A stretch of DNA of 64,000 bases from positions 39,493,180-39,557,179 of the forward strand of contig NC_066314.1 of NCBI RefSeq assembly GCF_022539315.1, given 5' to 3'. The DNA is from Serinus canaria. Its lineage: Eukaryota > Chordata > Aves > Passeriformes > Fringillidae. Below are positions 1 to 12,200 of this stretch, piece by piece (position 1 is the stretch's first letter; each line of letters opens with the position of its first letter). Below the pieces are notes generated by a model, which did not search any database, had not been told where the DNA came from, and saw only the letters and a list, made by a program, of their open reading frames with translations. A program made the translations under genes and the position numbers.

Positions 1-1525
1 TTTTTATTTTCAGATCTTTTAATCTGGGGGGGGGGCTGAGATTTGAGACAAAGTGATGAATTGTCATGAACCCATACTGCATATCTTGGCAAAGTAATGC
101 AGGACCAGTCTGACATGGCCAGAGTTAAATATGTCTCTATGTAATGTTCTAATGTTGTAATGACTGAGAAACATCTAGACTGCCCTAAAGATCAGATGCA
201 GTTGTTCGTACCCTTCAGATTTTTTCACAATCAAAGCTTATCTCCTGCTGTTTATAGAAAAGGCACAGTCTGAATCATAGTCTACAGGTATAAACATATT
301 AGCTTGGCTGAGAATGCTGATCTTAATTTTGTAGGGAGAAGCCACAATTTGCTCCTATGACTAGTAGCATCTACTGCCTTAGTATGATATGACATGGGTG
401 GTGAAAGCCCTGTTAGCTTTCTTTAAAAACCCAAGCTTAGTTGTCTCTATAATTATAATGTTGGATTTCTTGATCAAGTTTTAGCAGGACATACTTCTGA
501 GGGCTCTCACAGCTAAGTTGTATGTGCTCCTAATCTTTTCTTGTGGGCAGCCATGAAAATTTCTGCATATTTTTTGATACATTTGTTGTTCTTTCCTGTT
601 CATTTATACCCAGATTGACCTCAGAATCTGTGGCATTGCAAAAAAGGATTGTTCAAATCCCTCACCTAACAAGGGCAGAAGTTTTAAAGAGAAAGAAAAC
701 ATACATGAATTACAAGAAAAATAAATTCACAATCAATGTTTTTGCCACATTTACTTACAAAATTCCTTAAAGGTTCATTGCCATGGCACAATACAGGAAA
801 AGTATTCCATGGAGATATTTGAATGCCTTGACATGAGCCTTTTACATGTAACTAGAATATTTTTATTGTTAAATATTCAAAAATATACATAATCTATTTT
901 TAATAGATACATCAACCTTTTCTATGTGTATGTATTTACCAATCAGGACCAAATGCTTGGAAAATTAGACACATGCATACATTTTTACAGATATTTATGT
1001 TAGTTATAAGTCACGACTGAAATAACTTCTCCTCCTTCAATTGTCATGTGGTGTGTTTAGAATATAAATTAAAACCAGCCAATTGTGTCTTTCCCTTAAG
1101 TTCACCAGAAGGTTAGAAATGAAACAGTATCTAAACAGACATGGAGTAAGACTGTTAAACCAGATGGCTCTGTTAGTGACCATGGAAAAAATCTATTACT
1201 GACAAGACCTTAACATGCACACATTTGCAGTGCCTCAACAAAATTTTTCATTATATTATTACAGAGCAGATCTTTTCTGAGTTAAATTTAACATGTATTT
1301 TTAGTTGGAAAATGATAAAGTATTGCCTGCATTTATTTGGAGAAAGGAACTTTTCTTTATTCCTAATTTTGCCCAGAAAACCAACTGCATCCTGGGTGGC
1401 ATCAGAAGATTAGTGACTATCAGGTCAAGGGAGCTGATTCTTCCCCTCTGACCTCATCTGGTCTCATCTGGTGTATTGTTTTTAGGTTGGGCCTCCCAAC
1501 ACAAGCAAGACATGTTAGGGGGCCT
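1..1525. other. AT-rich noncoding sequence
   Basis: No gene, repeat family or RNA is recognised. The only notable point is a run of ten G at 26-35. Open frames at 543-770 and 1225-1413 are short and lack any protein-like motif, so they are treated as chance. Confidence 0.6.
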
Positions 1526-1830
1526 AACAGAGAGATGGAGAGGGACTTTTTAGTAAGGTATGCAGTGGCAGGACAAGGGGGAAGGAGGGTAGGTTTGGAT
1601 TAGATGTTAATAAGGAATTCTTTACTGCGAGGGGGGTGAGGCACTGAAGCAGGTTGGCCAGAGAGTCTGTGGATTACCCATCCTGGGGAAGTGTTCAAGA
1701 CCAGGCTGGATGGGGCTCCAAGGAACTAGGTCTAGTGGAAGGTTTCCTGCCAGTGACATGGGGTTTGGAGCTGGACGATATGTAAGATCCTTTTCAGCCC
1801 TAACCATTCTATAATTCTTTGGCTCTATGA
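1526..1830 (+). mobile_element. CR1 LINE fragment, 3' end (3'UTR)
   Basis: This is the 3' untranslated tail of a chicken-repeat-1 non-LTR retrotransposon. In order it shows the 'agagatggagagggac' block, the 'ggtgaggcactgaagcagg' block, 'gaagtgttcaagaccagg', 'aaggaactaggtctagtgg', and a terminal stretch of imperfect ATTCTATGA-type octamers (about 1806-1830). These are hallmarks of avian CR1 3' ends in sense orientation. The reverse transcriptase region is absent, consistent with the severe 5' truncation usual for this family. The octamer repeat is degraded (ATTCTATAATTCT), so the insertion is old. Antisense open frames across it (1622-2013, -) are shadows. Family assignment is from recognition, not a search. 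Confidence 0.94.
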
Positions 1831-4575
1831 ATATCCAGATGCTCTCTCTGGAAGCCACTCTGATTGCATTAGGTTTGCCAGGTGGACAGCATGGTCTGCA
1901 GCCTCCAGCAGCAAGGAACCAACAGTCTTCCATGCTTGTCCCTGACATTGAAGCTGTGACTGTGACCAGGACTGCCTCGGCTTTTGCCTCAGATTCAAGA
2001 AAATACTGGCCATGGTTTGCCTGTTAGTTAGTGCTCAGATTTAAAGGGCTTTGGAATAGCAGACCACCAATATTGGTCTTGATGCAACAGAGGAGGGACT
2101 CACAGGGAGACCCTTTGATGACCTCAAGTGTTCTATGGGAAAGTGGAAAGAGTGCAAATCCAAAAAAAAAATCAACCTCTTTCCAGTACTTATCCTGTTA
2201 TTCTAAAGAATTCTTTATTCTGTTCTGTTAACCTAATTTATCTTTGCAAGTTTACAAGTATTATGAAAAAATGCTTTGGAAAAGAATACAAAGTTTTGAA
2301 GACGAGAATTAAACTATACCTTGAACTCCAGGGATGAGTCAGAAGTTCGGGTAGGGAGAGCAGTTTTTTGTCTTATTAGGTGTTGGCAAACTTTCAAAAA
2401 ACCCTAGGAAGTATGAAAGTAATAAAATAATCAGAATTTTGTTGAGAATAACAGAGTGGGGGTGAAACCCCAGCCAAAGCCCAAATCAAGATATGAAAGG
2501 AATATGCTTTCCAGGGCTTTGAGAGGCATGAAATTGGTATGTGAAAGCTGCTTCCTCCTTTGAAGCCTATAATGATATTAAAATGCTTCAGAGGAGCTTT
2601 TTTGCTTAGTAACAGTGACATAATGTTACCTTGTGAATATCATAAACAAAATTAGGATTAATGGAGAAATGCAGAGGTCGTTCCTATTATGGTTAGAGCA
2701 CAGTCCTCAGGGACTGCTTTTCTCTGCAGGGATGTCAGACTCTCTTTGAAAGAAATGCTTCAACTTCTCCAGTGTACATATGTAATGGCAGAAACAACTA
2801 AGACAGAATTTCCTTCATTCAGCCATGTGTCTGTCTGTCTATCTGTACATATCATATATCTCTCAAGTGTGTAGAGATTTATGTACCTATAGTTTCTAAC
2901 TGTGGTCAGTCTCTGCATACAGGATAGAGATATATACACACACACACATTTATATAGATAATTTCCTGTATCTAGTGTCTTGAATTTGCAAATGCTTTTA
3001 ATAATTGAATAACAATTTTTATTTAAAATCCTTTAAAAAATATACATAGATGATGGATCAACACTAAAAACCTGAAATTTAACTATATGTGACTAAAGTA
3101 TCATCCAACAGTTTTGGAGAAATGAAATTGAAACCTTGCTACTATAGCTATTAATACATCGTTTCAGATTTCTGTTTTACTAGAGAATTAAGCCTAGATT
3201 GTCAGGTTGCTTAAGCAACTATTTCTTGTGAAAATATGAGATCTATGAAGATTTCCTAAAACAGAGACTGAGATAAATTCTCTGAACAACATGCACAAAT
3301 GTAAGAGAAATTGCAAGTCAATGGCAACATTAAAATTGGGTTAGAAATGTTATATTCTCTCACTATAACACAGTTTTGAATTCCAAATAGTGGTATTCTG
3401 GAAATCCCTGTAGAAGTCTTCACTTAAGTCACCAGATATCATACAAAAAAAAACCCAAAAAACCCTGTATTTTTTTTCTCCTTTTTCTTTCCATTCTGCT
3501 TTACACAGGTAAGATCCAAGCATAATAATCTCCCACTGCATATGTCTCAACTTCTTACCCAAACAGAGAGAAAGCTTTCTGTAAGGACTGCCTAGCTATA
3601 AGGTTAAGTAAGAGAAAAAGATAGGGTCTGTTTAATGTTACATTTTAAGGTTATTGTATCTCCATTAACAATTTATCTTGCAAAATTAAAAGAAAAAACT
3701 AAGTTTCTCACAGCTTTTCTTGAGATACTGCATGTTAATGTTCTGGTTTCTGGCCTGCAAGTAGGACTTGGACAGCTGCATTTCTTACCCTACAATCAGG
3801 TCCACAAGAAGGAACTCCTGCATTTATACTTTAACAGTGGTGGGACTTCAGATGGGCAAATTTTTTTCATGATCACAGCCCCACAGCCAGGTCATCCATA
3901 TTTAAAACTTTATTTATGAATGCTTTTTTCATACTTGATAAGTGAGCATATTCTAGACAGTGCAATGTGTTTATAGTTCTTGAAGTCTGTCCTTCAGCTT
4001 AAAATGAAGGGAACACAAACCTAATTTAAAACACAGAATTGTCCTTTTTTTCCCTCAAAATTAATGCTTAATTGGAAACTCCATTTGGAACAAGTTTATT
4101 TTTTTTCTATGAAACATGCAATGTGGCTCTAAAATGCTGAGGAAGAATTGGTTCTCCACTAATTTAAGTACAGGACTCACCATCATCAGAAATTGTATGT
4201 ATATCCATCAAATCTACCACATAAAAAGCTTAGAATGTGCAGTGGCTGGTGAAAACATGAGTCATATTTTAAAACTCATCAGTAAAAAAAATCCATCTAA
4301 ATCAATAACTTTCTCAAATCACAGAGGATTTTTTAAAATTACATTTTTCCAATTTATGAAAAATATAATCTTGCGTCATCCAAAAATGCTATTTAGTAGA
4401 TACCTGAGAAAACTGTGACTCAAAATGAGAAGAAAGAACAACTGCCAGCCTGAAATGTTAACTGACCTGATTTTATGAATCACAAAAAAAATAATATATA
4501 TTCCTTAATGTTCTTGGAAAAATTCACCCATCATCATTAAAAATAATATAGAGTTTGAACTTTCCAGTCTCTTTA
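1831..4575. other. AT-rich noncoding sequence with minor simple repeats
   Basis: No gene is recognised. Short simple repeats occur at about 2828-2845 (TCTG/TATC) and 2934-2948 (CA). An A/C-rich patch lies at about 3444-3465. The frames at 3635-3919 and 4116-4418 have no recognisable domain and are typical of chance frames in AT-rich DNA. Confidence 0.55.
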
Positions 4576-4770
4576 TTGGTCCTGCCTTACAAAACCAAAT
4601 TTTGCAAATGTGACTCCAGAGTTAAGAGAGGTCACTATTAGCAGATGCTTTTTCTTCTTCTCTTAAATGATTTCAGCTTGATTGTTTCTGATCACTGCCA
4701 TGAGGGTTATTGCACAGGGGACAGAGGTTGCAAATACAAGGCAAGTCCCAGGATACCAAATTCTGCTTTC
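4576..4770. repeat. Unidentified dispersed repeat, copy A
   Basis: This segment is repeated at 6115-6309 in the same orientation. The two align almost without gaps from 'ttggtcctgc' to 'ttctgcttt', sharing blocks such as 'gtgactccagagtt', 'attagcagatgct' and 'tttcagcttgatt'. By eye the identity is about 80%. The flanks do not align clearly. It has no coding potential, TG/CA ends or poly(A) tail that would assign it to a known class. Possible origins are an old local duplication, two copies of an uncatalogued interspersed element, or terminal repeats of a degraded element spanning 4576-6309. Confidence 0.85.
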
Positions 4771-6114
4771 TCTCCCTCTGGTCTTTTGAGGATTTACCAT
4801 TCAGAAATATGAGATATTCATAAGCAACTCTAGCAACCCAAGTTATGGACAGTTCCTTTTCTTGCTAAAAAATTGCTCTCAAGAATACATACGAAATTCC
4901 TTACCCAAAAACCCCTGTTCATTGCATTTAATTTGAAACTTCAGAGAGGTTCCTATGTTACGGATTTGGTCCTTCTTTATTTTCAGTGGTAAATGCAATG
5001 TTCTTCCAGAAGGCAATTTTTGGCCCCAAATTAAAGAGGATTTTGAAGAAACTTTTATTAAAGTAGAGTGTACCGGACAGTTTCTAATATTTTCATCCTA
5101 AGAAATTCCATTTTCCTGGTTTTCTTATCTGTGTAGTTGTCCTTCTCATATCCAAATTTAGTCATGCTAAACCTTACATATTTTTTCAATTTTGGCCTGG
5201 GTGTAAGGCCTGTGTGATTAAGTCTGTAACACTTGCAGCAAAAGTATGATCATGATGTTCTTCAGGGTGCTGCTGCATCAAGTTCTACTGTGGATAATGA
5301 TCCAAGCAATATATGGTGCTGGTGTACTGAGAGTGATGAAATTGCATTAACCAGTATGTGTGGACTGGGGAAGGCTGTGTCCTTCTACATCTGGTCCATA
5401 TTACATTAGTTATTCTGTGTTTGGGGAATTTTATCTGAGCCAGGTTTAAGAATGGGTCAATGTACTGTTAACATATACATCTCTCTGACATTTAAACAAT
5501 TCCATAATCTTTTAGAGAATTTTTCCTTGATCTTTTTAGTATTTTTTCTTTTTTTTACTTCCCTATCTGTGATTGTTCCATCCATGTGATTAGATGATAT
5601 TTATTATCAAATGCAGATGATGCATGAGCTGAGGAGAGATACAAGTCAGGCACTACACAGGGCAGACTCAGTTTTATGATAAGTTAAGCAAAAACTTTTC
5701 CCAATAGTGGCACAGCAGAATCAGTTTTGCAATTACTGCAATCACAGATAATATTAATAAGCTGAGATCATGTTAAGAAGTTGAAAGACATCCTGAATCC
5801 AGGGAGAGTATGTTTTGTGGGTTTGCAGAGAACTTTTATGATCATCTTAGTCTGTGCGCTTGAAGAAGGAATAGGTCAAATCAGTAATGGCTCGGGAGAG
5901 CAACAGACATAAGCATTTGCACACTCACTTAGCCCACAAAAATGCCAAGGCAGGAAAATTACTCCAAACCTAGAATGGTATTGCAGTAATTAAAAGGAAA
6001 AATTTGAGCCTGCCTGAGTGGGAAGGGGGAGATTTCTGTGGGTAGGATTTCTTTCTGCCTTATAGGAGCATTGGGCTGGAGGGGGCTTTCCTCAACACAG
6101 CTCCAGCATACACA
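4771..6114. other. Unassigned sequence between the two repeat copies
   Basis: This 1.34 kb spacer separates the two direct repeats. It is slightly less AT-rich than the preceding sequence around 5170-5350. No reading frame above 60 codons, retroviral motif or transposase-like frame is visible, so there is no direct evidence that it is the interior of a mobile element. Confidence 0.5.
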
Positions 6115-6309
6115 TTGGTCCTGCATCACTAAACCAAAGTGAGCAAACGTGACTCCAGAGTTTAGAGACCTCTGTATTAGCAGATGCTCTTTCTTTTTAA
6201 ATTAAATGGTTTCAGCTTGATTGGTTTTGATCCCTGGCACTGAGGGCTATTGCAATGGGACAAAGGTTGCAAATATAAAGCAAGTCCTGGGATATCAAAT
6301 TCTGCTTTG
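6115..6309. repeat. Unidentified dispersed repeat, copy B
   Basis: This is the second copy of the segment at 4576-4770, in the same orientation, with substitutions spread evenly and almost no length change. Even spread of differences suggests an old duplication evolving neutrally rather than a recent event. The short frame at 6250-6447 crosses its end and is not considered real. Confidence 0.85.
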
Positions 6310-7370
6310 ATATGCCAACACAGCCCCAACCAACAATTATATCAGGCAACCCCATTCACACATTTTACAAGCTCTGCCTTTAGACTACTGAGCTTTGGTG
6401 CACCTAGGCTTTTAATGGTGGAAAAACTTTTCATATGTCTGAAGTGATCTTATACTCTTAAGACAGAATAAGGCCATGGTACCACTTTCCATTCGTCTTC
6501 TTGCTTCTAAGATAGATGTAAAGATCACAAGGCACAATCTGCATTCCTGTTACGAGAGACTGAGCTTATTTAAAGAATAATGGGCAAGAAAGTGAAATAT
6601 TTGAGGTATTCTTGAAACAAGAATTGCTTGACGCTCGTAATTGAAAAATATGAAAGTTAGATATGTATTTAGGAAACCAATCCACTCAACTAGCTGATTA
6701 GGACATCTTCTCTGTGGAAATGACAAAGCCCAGTACTAATATGCTAAGAAAAAGAAAGCAACTCAGCTTTATTGTTTCCATTTAATTTTTTTAGTTGTAT
6801 TGTAATTCTGTAAATACAAATTCCTGTCTCCTTTCCTCTGGGTAAGTGAAAGCACAGTTGTACATTACAAAATAAAACACTCAGGAATTAAATGGAAGGT
6901 GACTGTTTAAGAAAAAAGTTTACAGTTCATCAAATAGGAGAGCCTCTTAGCACATCTTAGCAAAAGATTCTCAATTATTTCTGAGAAGTGAGTGCTAGAA
7001 AGTGTTAAAGAGCATCCTGTGACAGAGCTGCATTTTTAAAATGAGTGTTTCTCTTTTCTGTGAAAAAAAAATTCTGACTGGAAAAATAATTCTGCAAAAT
7101 AAAAATGAATACATTTATAAAATAAAAAAAAAAGCACTGATATATTCTTCAGTTCATCAAAAACGAGCCCCAGACATACAGGTTCATAAATATGCATAAT
7201 TGTAGCATGTTAATTATTACATAAGCAATTGTAGTTGTTAGAAAAACAGGGTACACCATTGATGAAAATTGTTGTAAGAGGGTTGAAATTCACATGGTCC
7301 CTATTAAGAACAAGCTATTTTGATGCTCTCTTGCAAACTCCCCTGTAAAGAAGACAGTGTGAATTGGAAC
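6310..7370. other. AT-rich noncoding sequence
   Basis: Nothing is recognised. Several short A-runs occur at about 7064-7135. No reading frame, repeat family or structured RNA is supported. Confidence 0.55.
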
Positions 7371-7376
7371 AAGTAG

Positions 7377-7390
7377 GTTGCCATGACAAC
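7377..7390. promoter_or_regulatory. RFX X-box-like inverted repeat
   Basis: The sequence GTTGCCATGACAAC matches the regulatory factor X palindrome (GTTGCC, short spacer, GGCAAC) at all but one position, and the pairing extends one base each side (GG..CC). RFX proteins bind such sites in promoters and enhancers of ciliary and neural genes. It sits at the edge of a GC-richer pocket. A single motif may occur by chance, and no transcription start is visible nearby, so function is inferred. Confidence 0.35.
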
Positions 7391-7720
7391 CATAAAGCCG
7401 TGGCTGAAATGCTGAGTACATTTATTTAATCACCTGGCTGGCTGGAGGATCTTAGAGCAAAACCCAGGCAGAGCCACAAGCAGGAACAGCAGGCACTGTT
7501 AGGTGCAGCTGATCCTGGCCCATGGCAAGCCTCTTGTTTCCACCAATTTGTCAAAACCCTCGCGCACACGCAGTTTACCAATATGCTGTGCGCTTTTTGT
7601 GATCTCTGAGCTTTTGATCTCTCTCCCCCCCCAGCAGGAGGCTCAAGCATGTCTGTGAGAGTGTGTTATCTCTGCACAGCAATTCTACTTCTCCAGACAG
7701 GCAGAAGATAAAACAGGATT
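7391..7720. other. GC-richer pocket with CpGs, possible regulatory element
   Basis: Compared with its surroundings, this stretch is clearly richer in G and C and contains a cluster of CpG dinucleotides ('cctcgcgcacacgcag' near 7559-7574). It also holds CACCTG and CAGCTG E-box-like sequences (about 7431 and 7506). It matches no repeat I recognise. The minus-strand frame at 7426-7650 has biased composition and no domain. A conserved noncoding element or enhancer is the preferred reading, with low certainty. Confidence 0.3.
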
Positions 7721-9168
7721 AGGTGTAATAAATGGAGTCTTCCCACTCTGGTATTCCCAGCTTCAAGGTCACTTAAGCAAAACGACTCCTCTCTTTTCCA
7801 AATCTGCTTTGAACTCTTTCCTCTAATTAATAATGTTTTTTTCCAGCCTAACTTCTATCATAGTGAACAAGCTGTGATCATAATCTGAAAAGGGATTCTG
7901 ATGTCTAAAGCAATTGCAAAGGAATGACACAGATACAAATTCTGAAAGTTATATGGATGTTGTTTGCATCCCACAAAGTGTGAAATATAAATACTAAAAA
8001 GACATATGTGGATCTATATGGACTGTGGTCTTACCCAGTACACTTGTGCTCCAACTCTGTGATATTTCCATAGCTTTACTTATCCTTCTATTATTGTTTC
8101 TGTAATTTAGAAATAATCAAACTTTTATCTTTTTAATTTGGATAGCTGGTTTGTGATATTCTTGAATTTCTACCTGGTGTGCTTGATAATTAGATCATGA
8201 ATGAATTCATTAGTAGGTTATTAAATCAAGGTCCTTGAAATTTATGTGCTCTTTTCCTCTGCCTGTGATTCTTTTTCTACAATTTCCATGCCTAGCTACA
8301 CTGTATTTTAGCTCAAACAAAAGTCCTGGGAAGAGTATTATGCTCTACCCAGCCCAATGTGTAGTCTGTTGGTTTAGATAATTTCTTCAAGGACTGATGC
8401 AATAGGTTAAAAGACCCAAAAAACCCCACAACAAAATCTCACGAGTAATGTCAGTAGAGATTTAGGATGCCAAAAACTTCTACAAGTAAAAAGTGTGCCT
8501 TTCAAAATGTCAAGTTTTCCATGGTACTATCAATATGTTTTAAATGGTCTCCATGATAATAAGAAAGTGAGCTTCTATGATGAATTACATGGGGTAAGAG
8601 TGGTAAATATGCAGTTTCATGCTCTTCTCCGGCATGTGACATATGACACAAAGCAGGATATAGATAAATTGTAAGTCATTATAACCTGAGGCAGTATAAA
8701 TAGAAAATCTGGGCTTCCAATAAAATAACTTTTCCAACGATGCATGCAGGAAAGACAGGAAGATTGTATTTGAACACGGTCATAAAGATGATACAGACTG
8801 AGAGCACTCAGAAAGGCAAAGCAAGATTCCTGAACTAGCCCACTGCCTCAATGTTAAATGATGACTCTTGCTCCTGGTAATATTTATCATCACATTCCAG
8901 CTGTATATTTGCTTTTTTACTACTCATATTCTTATTTTCCTGTTATTAGAATTTTGCCTTTCCTTCGCTGAAATTAGGAAAAAGTTATCTTTAAGTATGA
9001 TTGTCTCTTAAACTGAACTTTGGTGATTACAAAGGTGAAGTGGATTTGTTTCCCTTGGGTATAAAAAATTCAGTAATGTAAGAAAGCCTGCCTTCTGATG
9101 CCTGTAACTTGGACTGTTTTGGCCTATAAAAAGACCTGTTATTCTGAAGGGAGGTATGCCATATGCTA
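7721..9168. other. AT-rich noncoding sequence
   Basis: No gene, repeat family or RNA is recognised in this stretch. Confidence 0.55.

Positions 9169-9203
<35 letters not shown>
9169..9203. repeat. (TAG)n microsatellite
   Basis: An uninterrupted trinucleotide array of nearly twelve TAG units. Its purity suggests it is likely length-polymorphic. The two minus-strand frames reading poly-Thr and poly-Tyr across it (9008-9278) are products of the array, not genes. Confidence 0.98.
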
Positions 9204-12200
9204 AGAGGTGAAGCCTCCAGTGAAGTAGCACCCCCTTGATGAAGAAAGAAGCCCTGCAGGGACAACTCGTAACTTCATGACCTATTTTCACAGACATCAC
9301 AACATGTATTTGAATAAATGATTTTCTGCTCAGTACTGTGCATCTGGTTTAGATATATGCAAAATTCATCAAAGGATTTAAGGTCTTTGAGGGACTTAGA
9401 TTTAAGAACACCTTATTGTTGATTTTCCAGGAGGCCTGGTTATTTAACAGATACAGAGTTGCTCTACTCAACCAAGACAGGATATCTTGATAAACCCAGC
9501 CACAAAATTTCAGTTTCTTAAATATGTTTAATTTTCAAATTTAACTTCCATGGTAGTGTGAAATGTCTCTCTAAACTTTTGCTACTAAATTAATCCTAAA
9601 CCATTTTCTGTTTGTTGAAGTTTCCTATCCACACACCTTTTTGACTCAGTCCATGGCATCCTAGTAGTGAGCATGACACTTTTTGGATGTGCTTGTTGGC
9701 ATAATGCTAGAGGTTGTCTCTGTTTGCACTCACCTTTGAACACTATGCATGAATAGTTCAGGTGTTTGTGGACCCAAAGGTATAATTTTGACCTCTTTAC
9801 ATGCAAGCAAATACAGATAGGTGAGTCTTTTGCTGGAAATCAGTCTGAAAATTATTAGTAGAACCAAGGATATAAGTGATGAATCTTTCCTGGGTGTAAA
9901 CCCATATCACGCTGACATTTTTAAATATGAGACAACTGTGATAAGATATAAAAACCATTCAGCTGCTGAAATCTTTGAGTCAGCTGTTTATGTTTCAAAG
10001 CAGAAAATGAAAGAGCCTTTATTAAAAATTTAGATGGATTTGCTAGATAAAGGTTAGTTTGACCCATTCATTGCATTCCTGAAAGTTCTCTTTGAAGCAA
10101 ATGTTTTCTTCCTGTCTCTTAGACATAACACATGCAATGAGAATAATTATGACAAGTGAGAAACTTCACATAGTCCTGATCCTGACAGAGGTATTGGAGA
10201 CTGTACCCTGAAGTTTATTGTACTTCTTTCTTTTGACTGTCAAAGGTTGATGTAGCAGTCCTATATACATCAGACAGAAATACAATAGCTACCATTTAAT
10301 GGTTTCCATGTCTTGTGGGTCACCTCAGAGTTATCTGAGCAATGTGAAGTCATAAAATACTGCTTTCTCTTCTCTGATGCATGGATCACAAATATGACCT
10401 AGAAAAACAGATATAATACCTGTTGTGTTTTATTCTATCTTTTACCCAAGGGTCCATTACACTCCGAAGTAACCTGGCAATGGCATACTTGGATCACTGA
10501 CCCACCATTTCTCAATGTTGAAGAAAGCTTATCTGTTTTCTATTCCTTCCTATATTTGTAAATTGTAGAGTTTATTAGTTGAATGTTTCCAAGTCTCACA
10601 GTTAATTCTTGTAAAAGAACTCCTCTATCAGCATGATGAATGAAATTTTGCACGTTTTTTCTTCATGTAGTTGAATCTTTTGCTTGTCAGCTGTCATACA
10701 CAGGTGAAATGTGCAGAGAAACATCTTCCTTACCATGACAAGTTAGATTGCCTGTGTGATGCCAGATGTGTAAAGCAGATAATATGATTCCAGCTTAGTG
10801 ATGATTCATTTTGGAAATGCTGGTTTATTGCAAGTATTTATTAATTCCACTGGTAAATATTTTTGAATGTCCTAATTATTATATTTTAAAAAGTGGTTAG
10901 ATAGCAAAATAACTTTTTTCAAAGCACTAAAAGGGAACCAGAATTTTCTAAGTGTCTTGCAAATTGAATGAGCTGTACAATTTTAATATGAGTAGGAATT
11001 AATTGAATTGAGTCTGAGTTCACTAATGAAAGATTATAAACATTGTTATTCCTAAGTGCAACCACATGTTTGAAATGGGTTATTGGAGTCTTATATATAT
11101 GAAGATCTTTAGTTTTTCAATATCTTGAATGTAAAAATCATTTATAAGCATCATTTGGAAGGGGATTTGAAAATTTCTGGTGCTAGATCAGGCACACAGC
11201 AGTAACTATTCTCATTTTGGAAAACCCTCTAATTTAAAAATCTTTGCCCTTCCTGTACATGGGGGAAATGTCAGTGGCATGGGCAAATACATCAGGATTT
11301 TTCATTTCATGTTAATTTTTTGTGAAAGATTTTGCAGTACATGTACATACCCACTATTTCCACCACTGTTAAAAGTGACTCATATGTATAAAAAATTAGG
11401 TAGACACACAGGAAGAGAGTACAATGCACATATCTGAATGAAAATATTTTCAAATTTTGGACTGATCCTCAAAATGACTTCACAATCTATGAAATGAACA
11501 ACACAGATATTACTATTAAAGTAGGCTCAGAACTATACTGGCTTTTCATTTCTCTGGACTTTCTGCTTATGGAATTAAAAGGACACCTGGAAGAAAATTT
11601 CTGTCTGGGTGCAGTAAATGCCTTTGTAAAAAAAATCTACAAAATAAATTGTTTACACTTCCCTTTTAAAGTCTATGCTTAAAAAAAAAAAATCAGAAAT
11701 ATTTCAATATGTGGTTGGGCAGTCATGTAGTCATGTTACCTTCACATTATAAAGAAGGCCTTCTGAATCCTAGTAAATATAGAGCAGAACACTAGGAAAA
11801 TTGAGAAAATGTTATTGAATCTCATGGTGCTGGTAAAAAAGTTTTCTTTAAAATACTATTTTGTTATGAACATTCTACTGTGTTTCCATAGTACTGAATG
11901 TCCTATTTAACTTAGATGTTTTGATTCACATCTGAATTGTAAGAATATATACTTCTTTCTGGCCAAAATTGCTTAAGACTTGATGTTACCATTCATCCAA
12001 GAGAAACAGACCTAAAATTAGGCTAGGTCTATATGGACAGCTGTGTTCTCCCTTGAACTCTCTGAAATCCCTTAATTTTACTTTCATCCATGTGCAGTCT
12101 ATAACCTGGATAGAAATAGAAATCCTGAATAGCTGAAAATCTGTAACAAGTAGCTATGACCCTCAGAGTGCTGCCTTTTCATAAAATGTACATGTGAAAG

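Noticed and set aside
9008..9278. Poly-Thr and poly-Tyr proteins
   Set aside because: They are translations of the TAG microsatellite in two frames.
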